DNA of 64,000 nucleotides from Strigamia acuminata (Eukaryota; Arthropoda; Chilopoda; Geophilomorpha; Linotaeniidae): positions 25,537,060 to 25,601,059 of the forward strand of contig OX442314.1 in assembly GCA_949358305.1 (NCBI GenBank). Direction: 5' to 3'. Below are positions 29,057 to 42,140 of this stretch, in pieces; position 1 is the first letter of the stretch; every line of letters starts with the position of its first letter. Below the pieces are notes generated by a model that searched no databases, had not been told where the DNA came from, and saw only the letters and a program-made list of their open reading frames with translations. The translations under genes were made by a program, and so were the position numbers.

Positions 29057-29155
29057 AAGTATGGGCATAAAGCTTTCACCAATTGTTTAGATGGCTTTAC
29101 TGTATTTAATCCATATAACTTGCAAATTGTTAAAACTAGAGGCTTGTACATGACA

Positions 29156-29161
29156 AATAAA
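29156..29161 (+). other. Candidate polyadenylation signal of gene C
   Basis: An AATAAA about 100 bases after the stop, at the position matching gene A's signal. The following stretch to 29646 shows no gene. Confidence 0.45.
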
Positions 29162-30293
29162 CCTGCCGTAATAGACTCTTTAATTAATCCTTAGTTACTA
29201 GTTAGCTAAGGCTGGATGGCCTTAGCAATTGCGGATCGTTTAAATCATTTTATCTTAATTCGCAATAAAATCAATGAAGTGAAATTAATTTCAACATCAA
29301 AGAGGTCAGGGGAGAGACAATATAGTCCACTGGACTTTTGTGTTATCAGGAATGACGAATGAATGACAGGTCAGTGTGAAGTCAAGCTAAAAAGTGTTTA
29401 TTCAAATCAAAAGTAGTAACATAAATACAACTGGTCAGTAACAGCTGACCAATCAGGATACGTCATACGTATGTAAGACCAGCTAATTACACAACTTCCT
29501 TGATCAAACTTCTGGAAATTTTGTCAGAATGAATAGAAGTCGTCAAGCTGAAGTTGGTCTAGTAAGCGCCAGACACACGACCCATTTGCAAAAAAAAAAC
29601 TGGATTTAATGTCGTGTAGCCTTTATTCAGTTGTCTAGTGGTCAGATGCCCTGTTCACACCTAAACCACTTTTGTAGAAAACCCACCAGTTTTGTAGAAA
29701 ACCTGTGTTCACACTACCACAGGTTTTCTAGAACTCAAAACAAGATGGCGGACTTTTCTACAACTCAAGTTGAAGAAAAGTTTTCTTAAACTTGACGTCA
29801 CAACTGCAAAACACGCCCCCATTGTGTCATGTGACTGATCCTAGGAAAATCCAAAAAATAAAATGGATGCCAATTAAACTTTTAAGGCAACTTTCGGCAT
29901 TAAAATAAAGCACTTTCAAATGCATCAAAAAATTAATACAATACATCAAAAAATGGAGAATAAAACGATTTTTCTTTTAAAAAAAAGAACGTTCTTCTAG
30001 CCCTAATGGTTCGTGAAATACGAACGGAAATGTGTTTTGTTCGTTTCGATAGAGTGGAAATAGATCGCGCACTTTCGTTTCTACCCCAAAATTGTCAACT
30101 TTTAATGTGGAAAAAAAATTAAAAATATATGTCGGTTTACTAAACTGGCATCCCTCTTTCTTTTAAAAAAAAGTAGAAATTCCTATCTTTAATAGATCAT
30201 TAGCTACAAGAAAAAATGCAAACCCCTACAAATCTGACATTTGTACAAAACTATCCTTAAGTGTGAACAATTGATTTCAGATTTCTAGAACTT

Positions 30294-31282
30294 ACAAGGA
30301 GACCGCAAGAGTGTGTAATCCACAATTGTTAAAATTGTTTGTAAATAAAGCATTCACATCACCTAAACAATCTATTTTTCTCATATTAAAATGCACCTCT
30401 CTCTCACATTGTTACAAACAGTAACAACACACAGGATTCCTTACTGTGTGTTGAAACACCATTTTTGGATATTTTGAGTAAAAAGGTCAAGTGTAGCTCT
30501 ACATTTGGTGATTAGGCTGTTCAAACCTTACTCTGGAACCCAGATAATTTGATATCACATGACTTATGACATCACAACTTTGTTCACCAACATGACTGCC
30601 TGCATGAAGCAACAATAGTGTGTTGTGGTGGCTCAGTGGTTAAGGTAATGAACCAGGAATTTTTCTACACAGGTTCAAATCCTGTTGTCTGTGAAAATTT
30701 TTAGTTTTATTTTTTCTTTATTTTTAGCAGTAAAGTTAATGTTTGTTATTTTATTAATATAATTAATTTTAATTTTTTATGTTAAAAAATTAAAATTAAT
30801 TAAAATTTTTTAAAAACAAATATAAAATAACAAACATTAACTTCACTGCTAAAAATAAAGAAAAAATAAAAGTAAAAATTTTCACAGACAACAGGATTTG
30901 AACCTGTGTGGAAAGATTCCTGGTTCATTACCTTAACCACTGAGCCACCACAACACACTATTGTTGCTTCATGCAGGCAGTCATGTTGGTGAACAAAGTT
31001 GTGATGTCATAAGTCATGTGATATCAAATTATCTGGGTTCCAGAGTAAGGTTTGAACAGCCTAATCACCAAATGTAGAGCTACACTTGACCTTTTTACTC
31101 AAAATATCCAAAAATGGTGTTTCAACACACAGTAAGGAATCCTGTGTGTTGTTACTGTTTGTAACAATGTGAGAGAGAGGTGCATTTTAATATGAGAAAA
31201 ATAGATTGTTTAGGTGATGTGAATGCTTTATTTACAAACAATTTTAACAATTGTGGATTACACACTCTTGCGGTCTCCTTGT
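30294..31282. repeat. Large near-perfect palindrome (two ~490-bp arms)
   Basis: The left arm (about 30294-30780) and right arm (about 30782-31282) are reverse complements with few differences. Each arm holds one copy of the tRNA-derived repeat found singly at 46930-47406. The centre is AT-rich. Confidence 0.88.
30621..30700 (+). repeat. tRNA-derived SINE-like head
   Basis: A-box-like tggctcagtgg (30629-30639) and B-box-like ggttcaaatcc (30672-30682) are at tRNA-like spacing, but no clean cloverleaf or acceptor stem can be drawn. Copies on the minus strand have their B box at 30894-30904 and 47034-47044. Called a tRNA-derived repeat, not a tRNA gene. Confidence 0.6.
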
Positions 31283-31340
31283 TAGACTTGTAGAAGATCA
31301 GAAGTTCTAAAAAAGTGGTTTAAGTGTGAACCACGCAAGA

Positions 31341-31528
31341 GTCTCATGCCTTATCATCTCCCATTGCTTGCGTTGCTTTGCTGCGGTATTTCTGTGTTCG
31401 TCCGGCAGCGTTTTACACATTTTTCCTGTAACTACTTTGCCTGCTTACTCAAACGATAGATGGCATTGTTAATAAACACTTTCTGGCATTCTTTTCGTTA
31501 GACTGCTCGATCGAAACCAGTTTAAGTA
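31341..31528 (+). other. Relic of the gene-upstream duplicated block
   Basis: Sequence near 31420-31525 (actactttgcctgcttac, gatggcattg, actgctcgatcg) aligns with 3500-3600 and in part with 21440-21490, the distal upstream flanks of genes B and C. No knottin exon follows, so this is probably a leftover of a third duplication unit. Confidence 0.45.
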
Positions 31529-31720
31529 CAGTCGAGCCTCATTGTAACGAATCGCAAAGAACCCGAAAAATCGGTTCGTTATAACAAAAGTTCGTTACAG
31601 GATGTCAAATTTTTTAACATGGTGTTCTATGGCCGACCAACCAACCAAGCCATTTTTAATTATTCGTTAAAACAAAAAATTCGTAATAATATAACGGTTC
31701 GTTATAACAAGGTTCGACTG
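31529..31720. mobile_element. pogo/Tigger-like MITE
   Basis: 192 bp with ends cagtcgagcctcattgtaac and ataacaaggttcgactg, TA on the left and a mutated TA on the right. The GTTATAAC-rich ends are typical of pogo-type MITEs. Confidence 0.65.
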
Positions 31721-34700
31721 AACCCGAAAATGACAAATGACAAACAATGCGAAACAACATATGCAGCTACGCCATCTGTTGACGGCACAATCTATTACTC
31801 ACATCAAATAAAAACAACAACTCACATCTCACAACTCGCATAACCTAATAAATAATAAACAAATCAATCATTCCTTCATCTCACTCCGGACGTAGTTCTA
31901 CGTTGCGGCACAGTGTGTCCCTTTGCAATTTTTATTTTAACGTTATCAAACAATTATTTGAAACACAACATAAACCAACTGTAATTTAGAATATTTAAAT
32001 TAAAAAAATTAAATTTAGATTTCACTTTAAAAATCTTATAAATTTTTCAAAAACAAAACAAGAAGAAAACCTAACATGAACTGCAAATTAAATATTCATC
32101 TAGTAAGTCATTCATTTTACTTGATTCGGTTTCAGTGATGCAATAGCACTAGACGTCTTGACATTTCACACAGTAATAGGCAAAATTGTTGCAATTAAGA
32201 CAAGCAGTTCATCTACTTTGCATAATAATAGCCAAGCAAACACCAAGCTTAATGGTAGAAAACTTTTGTTGATAACTTTCATAGTACAGTAATGATAAAT
32301 GTAATTAAAGCAAGAAAACTTGATAATTTTAAGCTGACATTTACCTCACAAAGGTCTTATCTTCAATTTTATTTTTAGCTAATGGTTTGTTTGTGAGATG
32401 CAGTGTTACCATTTAATCTTCTTGTATACGTGATGTATGGTGTCCTCACCAAGATTAAATTGTGAAAATGCATACTGTTGGGTAATCAAATCCTGTTCTA
32501 ATGTCTGGTGTGGATGCAAAATTAGTAGCTCAAGTATTAAATTAAATTAAAGTTTATTTACAGTTCAAAGCTAAATTGGCATAATGGCAAAGAATTCAGT
32601 TCTTACCGTACAGTTTCCTTAATATGTAGCTTTTGGGATTTTTCTTATGGCACAGTTCATTCACAAATCACTCAGTTCTTCTTGCACATTTGGAGTTCCT
32701 GGACTATTGTTGTACTGGCGACTGGAATTGCATCTGTGGCTTGTCGAGCGCGACTGGGTGGCAAAATCGTCTGGCGCGTGTTTGCAATGTCTTCGAGAAC
32801 GTCGGGACAACGTTCTTCGGTCCCTTCGAAATTCCAAAATGGCAGCTTTTAGATCAATGGCTTTCTATCAGGACTGCACTTCCTGCTTAGGGAAAGGCTT
32901 TCCTGATTGGGCCAAATCATCTTGACCAATCAGTATTCTAACGTCCAAGATCTTCTGAAATGGCATATTTACTCTCAGGTGGATATGGTCGTCGTCCGGA
33001 AGTGGCCGAAGTTGATGGTAACTCACGTGATTTGTTGTCTTCTGTGGCCATTGTTGCAATGCCACAATACCTCAAAGTTCATAATAATAATAATAATATT
33101 GTAGTAGTTGTTTATTTCCCTAATATAGGAAGGGTATAACTGGAAAAAAGCAGATTTACTCACTAATAAAGAATTGTAAATATAAAAGTAGATGGATTTT
33201 ACAACTTTAGAAATTAGGTTCACAATCAATTAAAAGTTAGTGTTAGTCTTGTGCTTCGCGTTAGTGCAGTGCCCCACCCTTTCGCGGTAAAATAATACTC
33301 CGTACAACTTTACAGTTGTCAAACAATCATATTTACATGATTGATTTTTCGTGAGTTGATTTGCTCTAAAATGTGCACTCGATTCATGTAAAAATAATGA
33401 ACTCAATCTAAGAAAATTAAAAAGTAAATATTAGCCATGAAATACTTGCACTGAAGTAAGTTGGTACGATTGTGTGCGATGCTAGCGTGAAACAAGACTG
33501 AATCTGCTATTGCTGTTGAAAACTGAGACCGCAGCAGCTCTCCAACAAGGGGTGGCGTGTTTACATAATAAACTAGCGGAGTGGAAGTGCAACGAACATT
33601 CCGAGGAATACAAATAACAAATACTGGTGACCAGTGTTCAATAATATAGTTCAAGATATACTAGACAGCTTGAGTGCAATTCATTACAATGGCCATTATT
33701 TTTGGATCCGGTTTGATCCACCAGTTTTTACATTTATTAGTTTTCATTTTATAAATGAAAAATTTATTCTTTTTTTTCGGATTTTAGGTTTTTTCCTACG
33801 GTTTGGGTGACCCCTCTGCGTGTATTTCAAAATTTAGTGCCTTTTTTGTATAAACGTTTGTAGTATCTGACACCAGATGGCGATCACGCGTGCATTTAAA
33901 AGAGACAAGAACACACCATACAACACTGTTTGTTTACTGGGCGTGGGAGTGGATAAAGGTTGATAATTTACACTGTATTTGGCAATAAAACAGTGCGAGA
34001 AAGCATTTGCTCAGTGTCTTGAAGAAAAAAGTCTGATTGATTTTCTCTCTTACCAACTTTGGAGAGATAAACATTTAAAGTGCTGACCACTAAGCCCAGC
34101 GTTATTTTTGAACATGATCTAAAATATTAATTTATCTGGTGCAATACCAAATTCTAACTATAAATAATTAATTACCCTTTGTTCAAAACTTTTAATTAAT
34201 TCCATTCAAGCAATTTTATCATTGTGGTAGAAAGAGTTTTGACCACAACCAGTACAATTAAAGGAGGATTGCAATATGAGGGCCTTTCCATAAATATATG
34301 CAGTTGAGGGTCAGTTATCCAAACAGGGTTTGATGGATTTAATCCATATCCGAATTAAGTAACATAAATAAATAAATAAATTAATTAATTAATGAACATT
34401 CTTTGAATTGAATCCAAGATTGATCTATCTAATTTCCAATTAATGGTATTTGGAATTGAAAGTGTTATTTGCAATCAGATTAGTTTGGATGTATCTGCAG
34501 TAGTATTACCACGCTGATCCACTAATTGAGTAAATCGAATTACCACAACAAATAAAGTGAACAAACTCAATTCATACTGCCATTGAAACATAACTCGAGT
34601 GTTGAAACGTCCTATCTCCCCACTAATTCCATGTAATCATATTGTACAACACGACGCTAATGATAATTTACAGCAATGTTAAATGTTAAACAGCCTTTTA

Positions 34701-35267
34701 TTATAAGTACTAGAAATAAAACGCCCCAATTCTTTTTCTGTCCCTAGTTTATCAGCCAGAAGAGTACATTAGGATTTTATTGTTCAATTACCCAGTACGA
34801 GAGTGGGCACACACAGCATTTTCCGTTTTATTACCAGACGACAAGTTTTGTGCTTTTGATCAAGTCAATGGACCATACACTGTCTCTGTCTGTTTTAGAT
34901 GAGCGTTTGTGCAATGTTGGTCAAGTAAATATCGAAAGAAAAGGTGCCATGGTGTGGTGCAACTTGTTCCATTTCTGTTAGATTTTTTTTTTCTTCTTTT
35001 TTTTCTTGGTTTCGTTTAAAATGCCTTTTCCACTCAATAGGAAATCAATATTGATCCTTTTGAGTTGATGATATTTCCAGTGAAATTGCCTAGAGTCCAC
35101 TGACCTTCTATCGATTTCTACATTCTATACTTTATACAGCACTTACTAGATTGTCAACAGAAAACCAAGAGCGTTTTGTTTACAAAAAAGATTAATCAAC
35201 AATATTTTTTGTGCATTATTTCACAAAGGTTCTGAAGTTATTTCTACGGAAATATGCTTCGTATTTT
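31721..35267. other. Long non-coding stretch
   Basis: AT-rich with no recognised gene. About 31790-31940 is similar to 55490-55612 (ccttcatctcactcc, gtagttcta, gttgcg), a dispersed repeat. An (ATA)n microsatellite lies near 33080. The overlapping ORFs at 32633-32925 have no recognisable domain and disagree in frame, and I treat them as chance ORFs. Confidence 0.5.
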
Positions 35268-35470
35268 GCTGCATTTTTACAGTTTTTGCTACATTTTTTT
35301 ACAATTTTTTTGCTGCATTTTTACAGTTTTTGGCTGCATTTATACAGTTTTTTGCTGCATTTATACAGTTTTTTGCTGCATTTATACTGTTTTTTGCTGC
35401 ATTTATACAGTTTTTTGCTGCATTTTTTAATTTTTGGATGAATTTTTACAGTTTTTTGTTGAATTTTTTC
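35268..35470 (+). repeat. Minisatellite, 21-bp unit
   Basis: Several copies of ttttttgctgcatttatacag, drifting at both ends. The ORFs across it are repeat translations, not genes. Confidence 0.85.
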
Positions 35471-36441
35471 GTATTTTGTTAAAACATTAGTGTCGTGGAA
35501 GCTCAGCAAAATGTTCTGAGATAATCCATATCAGCAGAATGGCCCAGCAATACTAATTGGCAAACGATCCTTCAAATTATCAATCCGGTCCTGATCCTCC
35601 TCAAAACCAACTCACTTATAGATAACTGAACCCTCTTCAAATCACGTAACATTAAACCAATTAAACATCAGTGTGTTATAAATAACCAAACAACCATTAC
35701 AAAAAGACAGCCACAAACAGAAATAGTACATGTTATTCTCGTAAAAGTACCACTATTCATCACGACCTTTGAAATGGGACCCCAGCCAGTCACAAATGTG
35801 GAACCCGCTGAAATAAATCCACAAATGCAAACTGCACATATTTTTTACCATTTATTATTTACATCACAGGCCTAAATCATTCACAGTTACCGTATATTGT
35901 AAAAACAAAAAGTACTCGACACATTTACAAAGTCAATTAGACTAAACAGCATTTTAAACAACATATTTAAACTGCTGGTCTCGATCTAACTTCAAAAATG
36001 GCGGCCGATTTAATCTGTTTTCGCTTTGCAGTCGCAATTGGTATGCGCACGACATTTAAACAGCAAAACATGACTTTATGAACGCACCTACTGTTACGCT
36101 AATTATCCACTTGCAGTTCTTTGCTTCTAACGCGAGAACTCCTGGACTTTGAGAGCCCCCGTGGGTTCTAACTGAGCCTGTTCCTCATGCACAAAGCTAG
36201 ATTATCCATTAAGCACACTAACCCGTACATACGGCATCAGCTCAATAAGAGCACCCGGGGGCCCAGGGCAAATTGTTAACTAAGAAAAACCTCGCTACAA
36301 ACAAGTTCTTTTTATACTTCAAGTATAATTTACTTCTTCTCCTTATATTTTTCTTTTTTCTTTTGAGTTATTTCTGCTTCCAATTCTTTTGGTCTACCTT
36401 TCAGATATGGTTCTTTATATACGGGGTAAAATATCTGTATA

Positions 36442-36831
36442 CTCTGTCCAAGTGTAACTTGGGCCTATTTCTGATTGGCTGAGCCTTTTCACTTGTGTAG
36501 TGATACCAAAAATAGATCAAAACAATGGTTGCCATTTTTACTGCTTTCCAGACAAAACAACCAATAAAAAAATTTGAAAATTGTTTTGTTTCCTGGAAGA
36601 AGCAAGCAATAAACTTATAAACAGGACTGTTGAAATAAACCAACATAAATCTTTATTTAGTGATTTCAAAATACATTTTCTTAGAAAATACAAACAACAT
36701 CACATCATTTCAATGATTAAAATCATCAAACAAATTTAAAACCACTCTGAACTATATTTCCTGGTGGAAGCACAGAGTGAGTTACGAGACTCAGCCAATC
36801 GGAAATAGGCCCAAGTTACACTTGGACAGAG
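36442..36831. mobile_element. Mariner-like MITE
   Basis: 390 bp with ~38-bp TIRs beginning ctctgtccaagtgtaacttg, flanked by TA (36440-36441, 36832-36833). No transposase. 35471-36439 upstream shows no gene. Confidence 0.8.
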
Positions 36832-36873
36832 TACAGCTGTTAGGGAACCTGGAGAATCTTAACCCTTTCACTA

Positions 36874-36915
36874 GGCGCATTCAATAACTTCTCGTCTAAA
36901 TTTTCGTCTCGCTAA
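36874..36915. repeat. Single end of the GGYGCATTCAATAAC MITE family
   Basis: ggcgcattcaataacttctc preceded by TA matches the ends of the full copies at 50100-50614 and 61787-62302. No partner end was found nearby, so it is probably truncated. Confidence 0.5.
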
Positions 36916-37313
36916 ACGCTCACAATCCTAAAATCCACTAATTCTCATTGGCTGTCTGCATTGCCAGTGTTGATCAGGTGATTATCTCAGCAAATCACAA
37001 CACACATAGTAGGAACAATTGTCCTACAGTAGCAACAGACAAGACGACTTAGCAATAGACATGGCAGCTTAGTGTCAAGAAATGAACAAGTTGTCGGAAC
37101 TGTGACACTTGTTAGTAAAATGAAGAGTCGATTTCATACAAAGAACAAAAACGATGTTTCAACTTTACATCACCAAGACAAAGTGTAATTCAATACTCGG
37201 TCAGCAACCTTTACAAGTCGCAAAGTCGTTGCTAAGCAACCACGAGACAAATGAAAACAAAATCTGAGTAAGAAACGTAAACAAACTTAGAAGTTAGAAC
37301 TAATGCGTGGTTC

Positions 37314-37791
37314 ACACTTAAACCACTTTTCTAGAACTTATGATTTTCTAAAAGTCTAAGTTTTACAAATCTGAAATCAATTGTTCACACCTAAACCACT
37401 TTCGTAAAAAACCCGCCGATTTTCGTTTCGTTTAATTTTTTCATTAAAATACGGCCAGTTGTCTTTGCTGGTGCCAGTGGTCTTTTCATTTGAAAAATTA
37501 ACAATTTACAAAAATTACTCACAGTTTTTGTAAAAGCTCAGTAACCCGCTCAGTGGCCCATTTGTTGGCAGCCATTTTTTTGTGAATGTCAGCCCAAAAC
37601 TAGTCACATGACACAACTGGGGCGTGTTTTGCAGTTGTGACGTCAAGTTTAAGAAAACTTTTCTGCAACTTGAGTTGTAGAAAAGTTCGCCATCTTGTTT
37701 TGAGTTCTAGAAAACCTGTGGTAGTGTGAACACAGGTTTTCTACTAAATTGGCAGGTTTTCTACAAAAGTGGTTTAGGTGTGAACAGGGCA
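37314..37791. mobile_element. Harbinger-like MITE, second copy
   Basis: 478 bp between perfect TAA duplications (37311-37313, 37792-37794). Ends tgcgtggttcacacttaaac and gtttaggtgtgaacagggca. Same family as 29647-31337 in inverse orientation but without the palindrome. 37795-38745 shows no gene. Confidence 0.75.
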
Positions 37792-38747
37792 TAACATTTA
37801 AACCATAAATGATACTAGTAAACTCTTTTCTGGAGCTCTCTTGTCTAGTGTAATCAATAAAGCAAACAAATTATCGGAACTTTTTCTGATGCGCAATAAA
37901 GCCAGCAAGTTAATAAGAAATATTGAACTCTTTTAGCCAAATAAAGTTTACAATAAAAACTTCAGTTTAATATTTACTATTTGTGTTTCTACTTGCTTCT
38001 ATTGTTGCCATCTTTTAGTAAATTAAAACTTACTTTTTTTTCACATTTCTCCACCAAAAACATTTATTTTTAATCTCATTGATCTTATATAGTAATCACT
38101 ATAAAAGCATTTCATTTTTTTATGCTTTCATGTACAAGTAATACGCTCTGAAAAGCCATTTTTTCGATAAATCATCACTCATCATGTTTTCCTTCTGCCT
38201 CTTTAATCAAAAATATTTTTTTTATTATTTTTTTTTATATTTTGCTAGCGTGAAATTATCGAAGAAAGTTCATGTAAGATCCTAGTCAAACCTAATTAGA
38301 TTTTTACTTGACTGCACTTTATTGTATGAAGGCACCAAACTTCTCAGTCCAACTACTGATTTTTCTAACCCAAGAAAGAAACTTGCCAGTTGCCACCACA
38401 AATAATCAAGCAACATTCATTTTTCACTTTTATTGATTGAATTTAAACTTCCATACAACAGCAATCAGCGTCAATCAATCACACGAGTTTGTTTGTGTGT
38501 GCTTCAACCAATATTGTGATATTACATGCCCCTTTGCCCTCTAAAAATACCTTTACTCCTCTTTGCCTGTGCCTCACCTTGCTGACCCTCTTCAATTACA
38601 CCACCAGGTGACTCCATAACTGACTGCTTCAACAAAATGCAACTTTAAACCACAAATTGCAATTCTCTCTCTATAAACATAAAAAAAAAACAAGATAAAC
38701 ATGAAAATTTATGGTGACTTTTGCTCTTGAAAAATCTGTTTCACCTA

Positions 38748-40833
38748 CAGTCTGTGCACGGTATCTTGAAGCTAAATCTTAACTGCGCATGGCCTAGTGC
38801 GCAGCATTGTATCAGTCCGCCAGAGGTACTTTTTTTTAAGCTGAAATAAAGTTTCAATTGTTACAGAGTATGAGGCTTAAGCGCGAGTCAAGTAGAACAT
38901 GGATTTATTAAATTTTTAGGCAGTTAAATTAAAAGTAAGTGAATATAAATAATGAACAATAATAAACAAGTATTACAAATATAAATTCTAATTTAAATAG
39001 GCATCAGATGATCAAACACTGTCATCACCATGGTCCAGCATTGCATTTTCATCCTCCTCACTTTCGGTATTTGAATCAGAATCACTATTTACATGGATTA
39101 TTAATGGTTGTATCTAAAATTAAATGTATTAGGATTTAACAATAAATATTATAACATCATTTAATTTACTTCTTGGTTTTCTGTTAATCCTTCCAATTGC
39201 CACATCTTAATTTCCTCTTTATGAACATGTTTAATGTGATTCTTCCAATTTTCAGGTGTTACATTGTCCACTGCTTCAAGAAATAATTTTTTCACGTCTG
39301 GCAATTTGAATGTTGTGTTTTTTCTGGCAACATCATTTTTTATTTGTCCCCATACTGTTTCTATCGGGTTTAGCATGCAGTGGTATGGTGGTAAACGTAA
39401 CACAACATGTCCTTGTGCCTGTGCCATTTCATCAACTTTGTATCGCAAAAATCGATGTTTATGTTTTTGAACACAATGCAGGAGTTCCGGTTTGGTCATA
39501 TTGTATGAGAAGTTTATTCTTTTTTCTGTCAGCCATTTTTGTATTTCAGCTTTTCGCCATTTTGTTGCTGGAATCTGTTCAACTCTGACTGTATGGTATG
39601 GCGCATTATCGATGACAACAACACTGTTTGGCTGAATGAGAGTCAATAATTGAGAAAACCAATTTTCGTACACATCTCCATTCATATCCTGGTGATAATC
39701 CCCATCGTTTTTACTTTCAAACAGCAGCAGTGCTCCATTTACAAATCCATTTTCATTACCACAATGGGTGATAATTAATCTCTTGCCTTTTCCTGATGGA
39801 TTTTTTAATCCAGTTGTCAAGCATGTTGTTTTTGCCTGAGCAGCTGTTTCAATAGTGCTGTCAGTCCAAGTGTGAGAAACAACATGACCAGCGTTAACCC
39901 AAGTCTCGTCGGTGTAATAAATATTACGATTTTGTTGACGATATTTACGAATTTTTCGTAAATATCGACAACGAAGCAAAATTATTTCTTGTGATTCGAT
40001 TAACATTGCCCTTCTTCCCCGGCGTTTATATTTGAAACCCATTTTTTGAGTTAAAATGCATCTTAGAGAAGTTGATGCAATCTTTGGAAATGATCCATCT
40101 TCTTCTAATTTTGCTTTTATCTACAGTGAGCATGTAAATTAATTATTGTAAACATTGGAGTTTTAGTTTTTGAATTTATATCTTACTTTTTTAAGAGTTG
40201 GTGGAATTCCTATTGCAAAAAAAGATGAATGGATAATTCTTCGAATTGATGCCAAGTGAAAATCATCAAAATTATGAAAACGAGATGCACGATTTAGCCT
40301 TTTTTTACCAGGTGACGTTAATGTTGGTGCTTCACATGATATTTCTGCATTAATCCACTCATTACGAATCCTCTCCACTGTCGATTTTCCAATTCCAGAA
40401 AATTCTGAGGTCAAAGCTACACATTTTTTTATACCACCGAACCCATTTTCTCTAAATTTTGAATAAATATTTAAAATAATTTGTCTTGTGCCTGAATGTA
40501 ACGTTTTATTTTGTTTCCGAAAATATTTTACTGGCGACTCGTCAGGATCGTTCAGGAATTCGGCCATCTTTGAATGAAAATTGAGAAAAAACTAAAAACT
40601 TTGATTTTATCAAGAAATACATAATATTTTATTTCATTTTACATTTTCTGTTTATTAAAACATAAAATAAGAAGAAAAAAATGTCTGTATGTTCAATTTT
40701 GTCCAAATTTTGCGTACGAATAGTGAACTATTTTTTAATGCAGCTGACGATTGTAGTTGTGTGATGCGTGATGTGGATGCGCGACGCACAATGCGCAGTT
40801 CAAATTTAGCATCAAGATACCGTGCACCGACTA
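38748..40833 (-). mobile_element. Sailor-like (DD82E) IS630/Tc1/mariner transposon, apparently intact
   Basis: 2,086 bp flanked by TA (38746-38747, 40834-40835), with 43-bp TIRs at 38748-38790 and 40791-40833 (core gtgcacggtatcttga). The TIRs differ at a few positions. It holds one three-exon transposase gene on the minus strand with no stops or frameshifts in the coding exons, so it may still be active or very young. Confidence 0.88.
39012..40567 (-). CDS. DDE transposase, DD82E (Sailor-like)
   Basis: Minus strand, three exons: 40567-40187, 40120-39170 and 39113-39012, giving 477 aa. Intron 1 (40186-40121, gtaaga...ctgtag, 66 bp) and intron 2 (39169-39114, gtaaat...ttttag, 56 bp) are both phase 0. 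Exon 1 codes the N-terminal DNA-binding part (RQIILNIYSKFRENG; GIGKSTVERIRNEW). Exon 2 holds the catalytic domain: D198 in YTDETWVN, D298 in VIDNAPYH, E381 in MLNPIETVWGQIK. Exactly 82 residues lie between the last two, the spacing that defines DD82E/Sailor. Exon 3 adds an acidic tail (DSDSNTESEEDEN). It should cut at the TIRs and integrate at TA. Reading through intron 2 would simply stop early after the catalytic domain. Confidence 0.9.
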
Positions 40834-40835
40834 TA

Positions 40836-42140
40836 GTGCCAATTTGTCTCAAGTGTCAAAAATAAAAAGAACTGGCTAGACATTCTGGCTTTGCATGCGG
40901 ATAAAGTATTTGCAATATCAAAGCAATCATGCCAGAATAATAAAACTCCACGTGGCAAAAAAAAAAATGCATTTGAATGGAAATCTTGAGAGACCAGTCA
41001 ACGAAACATGACTGGGAATCTTCAGAAACACGTGTCATTCAGTATAAAACGAAGCTAAATCGAAAAGACTGCCAACTCAGATTTCCAATTACGCCCAGGA
41101 AGGAAATTTACCATCTGCTGCTTTTTAAAGATACAGCCACATATCAAATTTACTAGACCTCGTTAGGCCTATCCCCCAAAGAATTCTCATTTTCTGGATA
41201 AACTTCTCGGAACCCGATAATAATTCTAGCTAGCATTTAATTTCTATTTATAAAAGTATGTTTGCTTAAATAATTTCCTCGAAATGAAAGAAAACAACAA
41301 CAAAAACAATAAACCATTTGGCATTGTGTTGATGTTACACGTAGACGCCTACGAGGCGAGTTTATCAGACAATTCAGTCGTTGGCTCAGAAATGTTCGCA
41401 CGAAATACCAAAGTTCATTTGCGCCAAGCTGTGAAAGAAGTAAGAACCAAACCACGTACTTGAGTTACCTTTCTCTTACAAAAACATTTCCTTTTTCTGT
41501 GTACAATGTGTGTTGTATTTTAGATTAAGGAGAAATGTGCTTTTCGGGTGGAAAAATCAATTCTAATGCTGTTTATTAATTAAGGATCAAGTGCCAACGA
41601 GCTTCAATCTTATTTCCTATTCAAACAAACACTTTGGCAGTCTGGCACCATCCAAATGCAAAAATAATGTCTGTTGTCAAGTTTCCCCATCTCTAACAAA
41701 ATAAAACAATAGAAAAATTTACTCTTCCATCTTTGATGTGTGCGCGGGTAAAACAAACTCAACTGCATGCACAATGCATAATTCACATTTACATGGAAGA
41801 TAAGAAAGACAATTGGTGCGTTATGTTAATAATCTTGATATTATTCAGTTGGCAACACGGAGAACTTCTTTCTTCAAATAAGAAGATTATAGGTCGTAGG
41901 AAGAGAAGTGAAAAATTTCTCTTATCTCATTGAAATAACCTTAAAAAAAGGTTACAGAATATCACTATCTCCTTCATCACTAAACATGAAAACATGCTTA
42001 AATCGCAAATCGGTGCTTGAAGAAAAGTGCTTGTTTGTCATCGATGATGTATAAATAATGCCACCTAGTGTCAGTATTTATAAATTCTATTTATAAATTC
42101 GGGTAATTTAAGAAGAAGTAAATTAGTCTTTAGAGGATTG
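40836..42140. other. Non-coding stretch
   Basis: No recognised gene. The short ORFs at 40856-41455 and 41733-41933 lack domains and context. Confidence 0.5.

Larger units (their letters stand above)
29647..31337. mobile_element. Harbinger-like MITE carrying a foldback of a tRNA-derived repeat
   Basis: The ends tgccctgttcacacctaaac and gtttaagtgtgaaccacgca are imperfect inverted repeats, flanked by AGA (29644-29646, 31338-31340). A second copy of the family in opposite orientation is at 37314-37791 with TAA duplications. The shared interior includes a stretch near 29720-29840 (gaactcaaaacaagatggcg and following) found inverted at 37610-37720. This copy also holds a ~990-bp palindrome that the other copy lacks. 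Confidence 0.65.

Noticed and set aside
30621-30700. Functional tRNA gene
   Set aside because: A- and B-box-like motifs are present but no full cloverleaf can be drawn, and the sequence is repeated in three places as part of a longer repeat.
32633-32925. Two overlapping plus-strand ORFs in a less AT-rich patch
   Set aside because: No domain, no signal peptide, no splice pattern, and the two frames compete.
35211-35509. Leucine/histidine-rich and lysine-rich ORFs
   Set aside because: They are translations of a 21-bp minisatellite on the two strands.
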